From an uncultured Ruminococcus sp. (GTDB lineage: Bacteria > Bacillota > Clostridia > Oscillospirales > Ruminococcaceae), in contig CANQCJ010000107.1 of NCBI GenBank assembly GCA_947589205.1, forward strand, positions 1 to 7,216: DNA of 7,216 bases. Reading direction: 5' to 3'. Under the pieces are notes generated by a model. That model did no database searches. It worked only from the letters and a program-made list of their open reading frames with translations, and was not told the DNA's origin. The first letter of the stretch is position 1; every line of letters starts with the position of its first letter. This document shows positions 6,473 to 7,216 of this stretch, in pieces. The translations under genes and the position numbers were made by a program.

Positions 6473-6504
6473 AGCGGGTATGTGCCGACATACCTGCTTT
6501 TTTT
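6473..6504 (+). terminator. Strong intrinsic terminator after the LRR gene
   Basis: AGCGGGTATGT (6473-6483), loop GCCG and ACATACCTGCT (6488-6498) form an 11-bp stem with one G-T pair, followed by seven T's (6498-6504). It closes the protease-LRR operon. Confidence 0.95.
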
Positions 6505-6519
6505 GTCCGCTCTGCGGGC
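6505..6519. repeat. Second copy of a small GTCCGC hairpin
   Basis: GTCCGC (6505-6510), loop TCT, GCGGGC (6514-6519) form a 6-bp stem with one G-T pair, right after the terminator's T-tract. It closely resembles the hairpin at 2188-2202. Confidence 0.4.
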
Positions 6520-6575
6520 GGCTTACCGCTAATAAACATTTTTACTCAAATTATCAGGATTTTTATGATATGTTG

Positions 6576-6584
6576 TGTTATACT
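6576..6584 (+). promoter_or_regulatory. Extended -10 promoter of the AraC/GGDEF-like gene
   Basis: TG-T-TATACT at 6576-6584 is an extended -10 box; no good -35 box is visible 16-18 bases upstream. Transcription would begin near 6591, inside the perfect palindrome GTTCCGGAAC (6591-6600), a possible operator. The leader is about 60 bases. Confidence 0.6.
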
Positions 6585-6651
6585 TAAATTGTTCCGGAAC
6601 GTAAGGAGGGAAAAGCCTGAGACCGCACAAAACTTGAAAAGAGGTTTGAGA

Positions 6652-7216
6652 ATGGATAATTTTAAGCTGGATAGTCTGCGCAGGGCATTGGAGTACACGG
6701 AGGAACACCTTAGTGGTGATTTTTTGCAGAAGGAATGTGCCGCGGCGGCGATGTGTTCGCTTTCGGGACTGCAAAAGCTGTTCAGATACGTTTTTCATAT
6801 CAGCATCGGCGATTATGTCACAAGGCGGAGAATGACGCTTGCCGCCCGCGCCTTGAAAAGCGGACGTTCCGTGCTGGATACTGCGCTCGATTACGGCTAC
6901 CGTTCGCCGGAGGCTTTTGCACGCGCTTTTTTCAGAGTGTGGGGCATAACTCCGCAGAGGTACGCAAAAAACCGCAGCTTTACCGAGCTTTTCCCAAAAC
7001 TGGATCTTCCGCAGACAGCGGATCATAAAGGAGGACTAATAATGAAAAACAGGTTTGATATTACCGAGCTGTACGACCGTATACGCTCAAAAGAGGGCAA
7101 GTATGTTTTATGCTTTGATACCTGCTGCTTAGATAACATCAACAAGAGCTGCGGCAGAAAAGCCGGCGACGCCGCTATAAGAGAATCGCTCAGCCGCATT
7201 GAACAGGCGTGCGGCG
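6652..7216 (+). CDS. AraC-type DNA-binding domain fused to a divergent GGDEF-like domain; 3' end beyond the window
   Basis: The frame is open from ATG 6652 to the window edge (188 residues). GAGGT at 6641-6645 is a modest ribosome site. Residues about 6-107 are a complete AraC/XylS helix-turn-helix pair: first helix-turn-helix around 24-50 (CSLSGLQKLFRYVF), signature second half at 62-107 ending in FFRVWGITPQRY. It lacks the usual N-terminal sensor. After a linker (about 108-130) comes FDITELYDRIRS and YVLCFDTCCLDNINKSCG with RKAGDAAIRESLSRIE. This aligns with the start of a GGDEF domain: D156, N164, G168 and G172-D173 are kept, while the second metal Asp and the GH pair are changed. The GGDEF motif itself would lie beyond 7216. 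A strong ribosome site and in-frame ATG at 7042 could also produce the second domain alone. Probable role: transcription regulator with a nucleotide-sensing or degenerate cyclase domain; target and ligand unknown. Confidence 0.85.
   Translation, partial: MDNFKLDSLRRALEYTEEHLSGDFLQKECAAAAMCSLSGLQKLFRYVFHISIGDYVTRRRMTLAARALKSGRSVLDTALDYGYRSPEAFARAFFRVWGITPQRYAKNRSFTELFPKLDLPQTADHKGGLIMKNRFDITELYDRIRSKEGKYVLCFDTCCLDNINKSCGRKAGDAAIRESLSRIEQACG
7027..7044 (+). promoter_or_regulatory. Internal ribosome site and in-frame ATG at the HTH/GGDEF-like domain boundary
   Basis: AAAGGAGGA (7027-7035) is followed by 7 bases (from the GGAGG core) and ATG 7042-7044, which is in frame with the AraC-type ORF at residue 131. 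It is a better ribosome site than the one before ATG 6652, and could start a separate GGDEF-like protein from the same mRNA. Confidence 0.65.

Noticed and set aside
6529..7026. 165-codon open frame on the minus strand opposite the AraC-type gene
   Set aside because: Lies opposite a complete AraC HTH domain; the translated sequence has no family character.

Overview
The window looks like chromosomal DNA from a gut-type clostridium, probably Oscillospiraceae or Ruminococcus-like. That is an inference from the clostridial-type aspartokinase, the glutamine-dependent NAD synthetase C-terminus, consensus sigma-A promoters, strong AGGAGG ribosome sites, a BspA-type leucine-rich-repeat surface protein and c-di-GMP-type signalling proteins. 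No rRNA, tRNA, CRISPR array, insertion sequence or phage gene was seen.

Layout: (1) 1-683, plus strand, is the 3' end of nadE. Its conserved reading frame breaks near base 60 by what looks like a one-base loss. (2) A bidirectional terminator at 689-722 separates it from the convergent lysC-type aspartokinase (2044-725, minus), which starts at TTG and has its own near-consensus promoter and a short leader without a riboswitch. (3) Upstream on the minus strand is a diguanylate cyclase (3818-2247) with a receiver-like N-terminus, two PAS domains and an intact GGDEF motif, driven by a perfect TTGACA-17-TATAAT promoter. (4) A divergent intergenic region (3819-4043) holds that promoter, a terminator-like hairpin and a second near-consensus promoter reading right. 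(5) The rightward transcript carries a PrsW-type intramembrane protease (4044-5072), a zinc-ribbon coding segment in the -1 frame (5069-5170), and a secreted, membrane-anchored BspA-like LRR protein (5167-6465). All three are joined by stop/start overlaps, and a strong terminator follows (6473-6504). (6) From 6652 to the window edge runs one open frame that joins an AraC-type DNA-binding domain to the start of a divergent GGDEF-like domain. A textbook ribosome site and in-frame ATG lie exactly at the domain boundary.

Working together: nadE and lysC are housekeeping genes (NAD and aspartate-family amino acid synthesis). The rest is signalling and cell-surface biology. The diguanylate cyclase may make c-di-GMP. 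The PrsW/zinc-ribbon/LRR cluster looks like a co-translated membrane-proteolysis and surface-protein module. The AraC/GGDEF-like protein may connect nucleotide sensing to transcription. The most interesting items are the two frame breaks, the coupled protease-LRR operon, and the HTH/GGDEF-like gene with its internal translation start.
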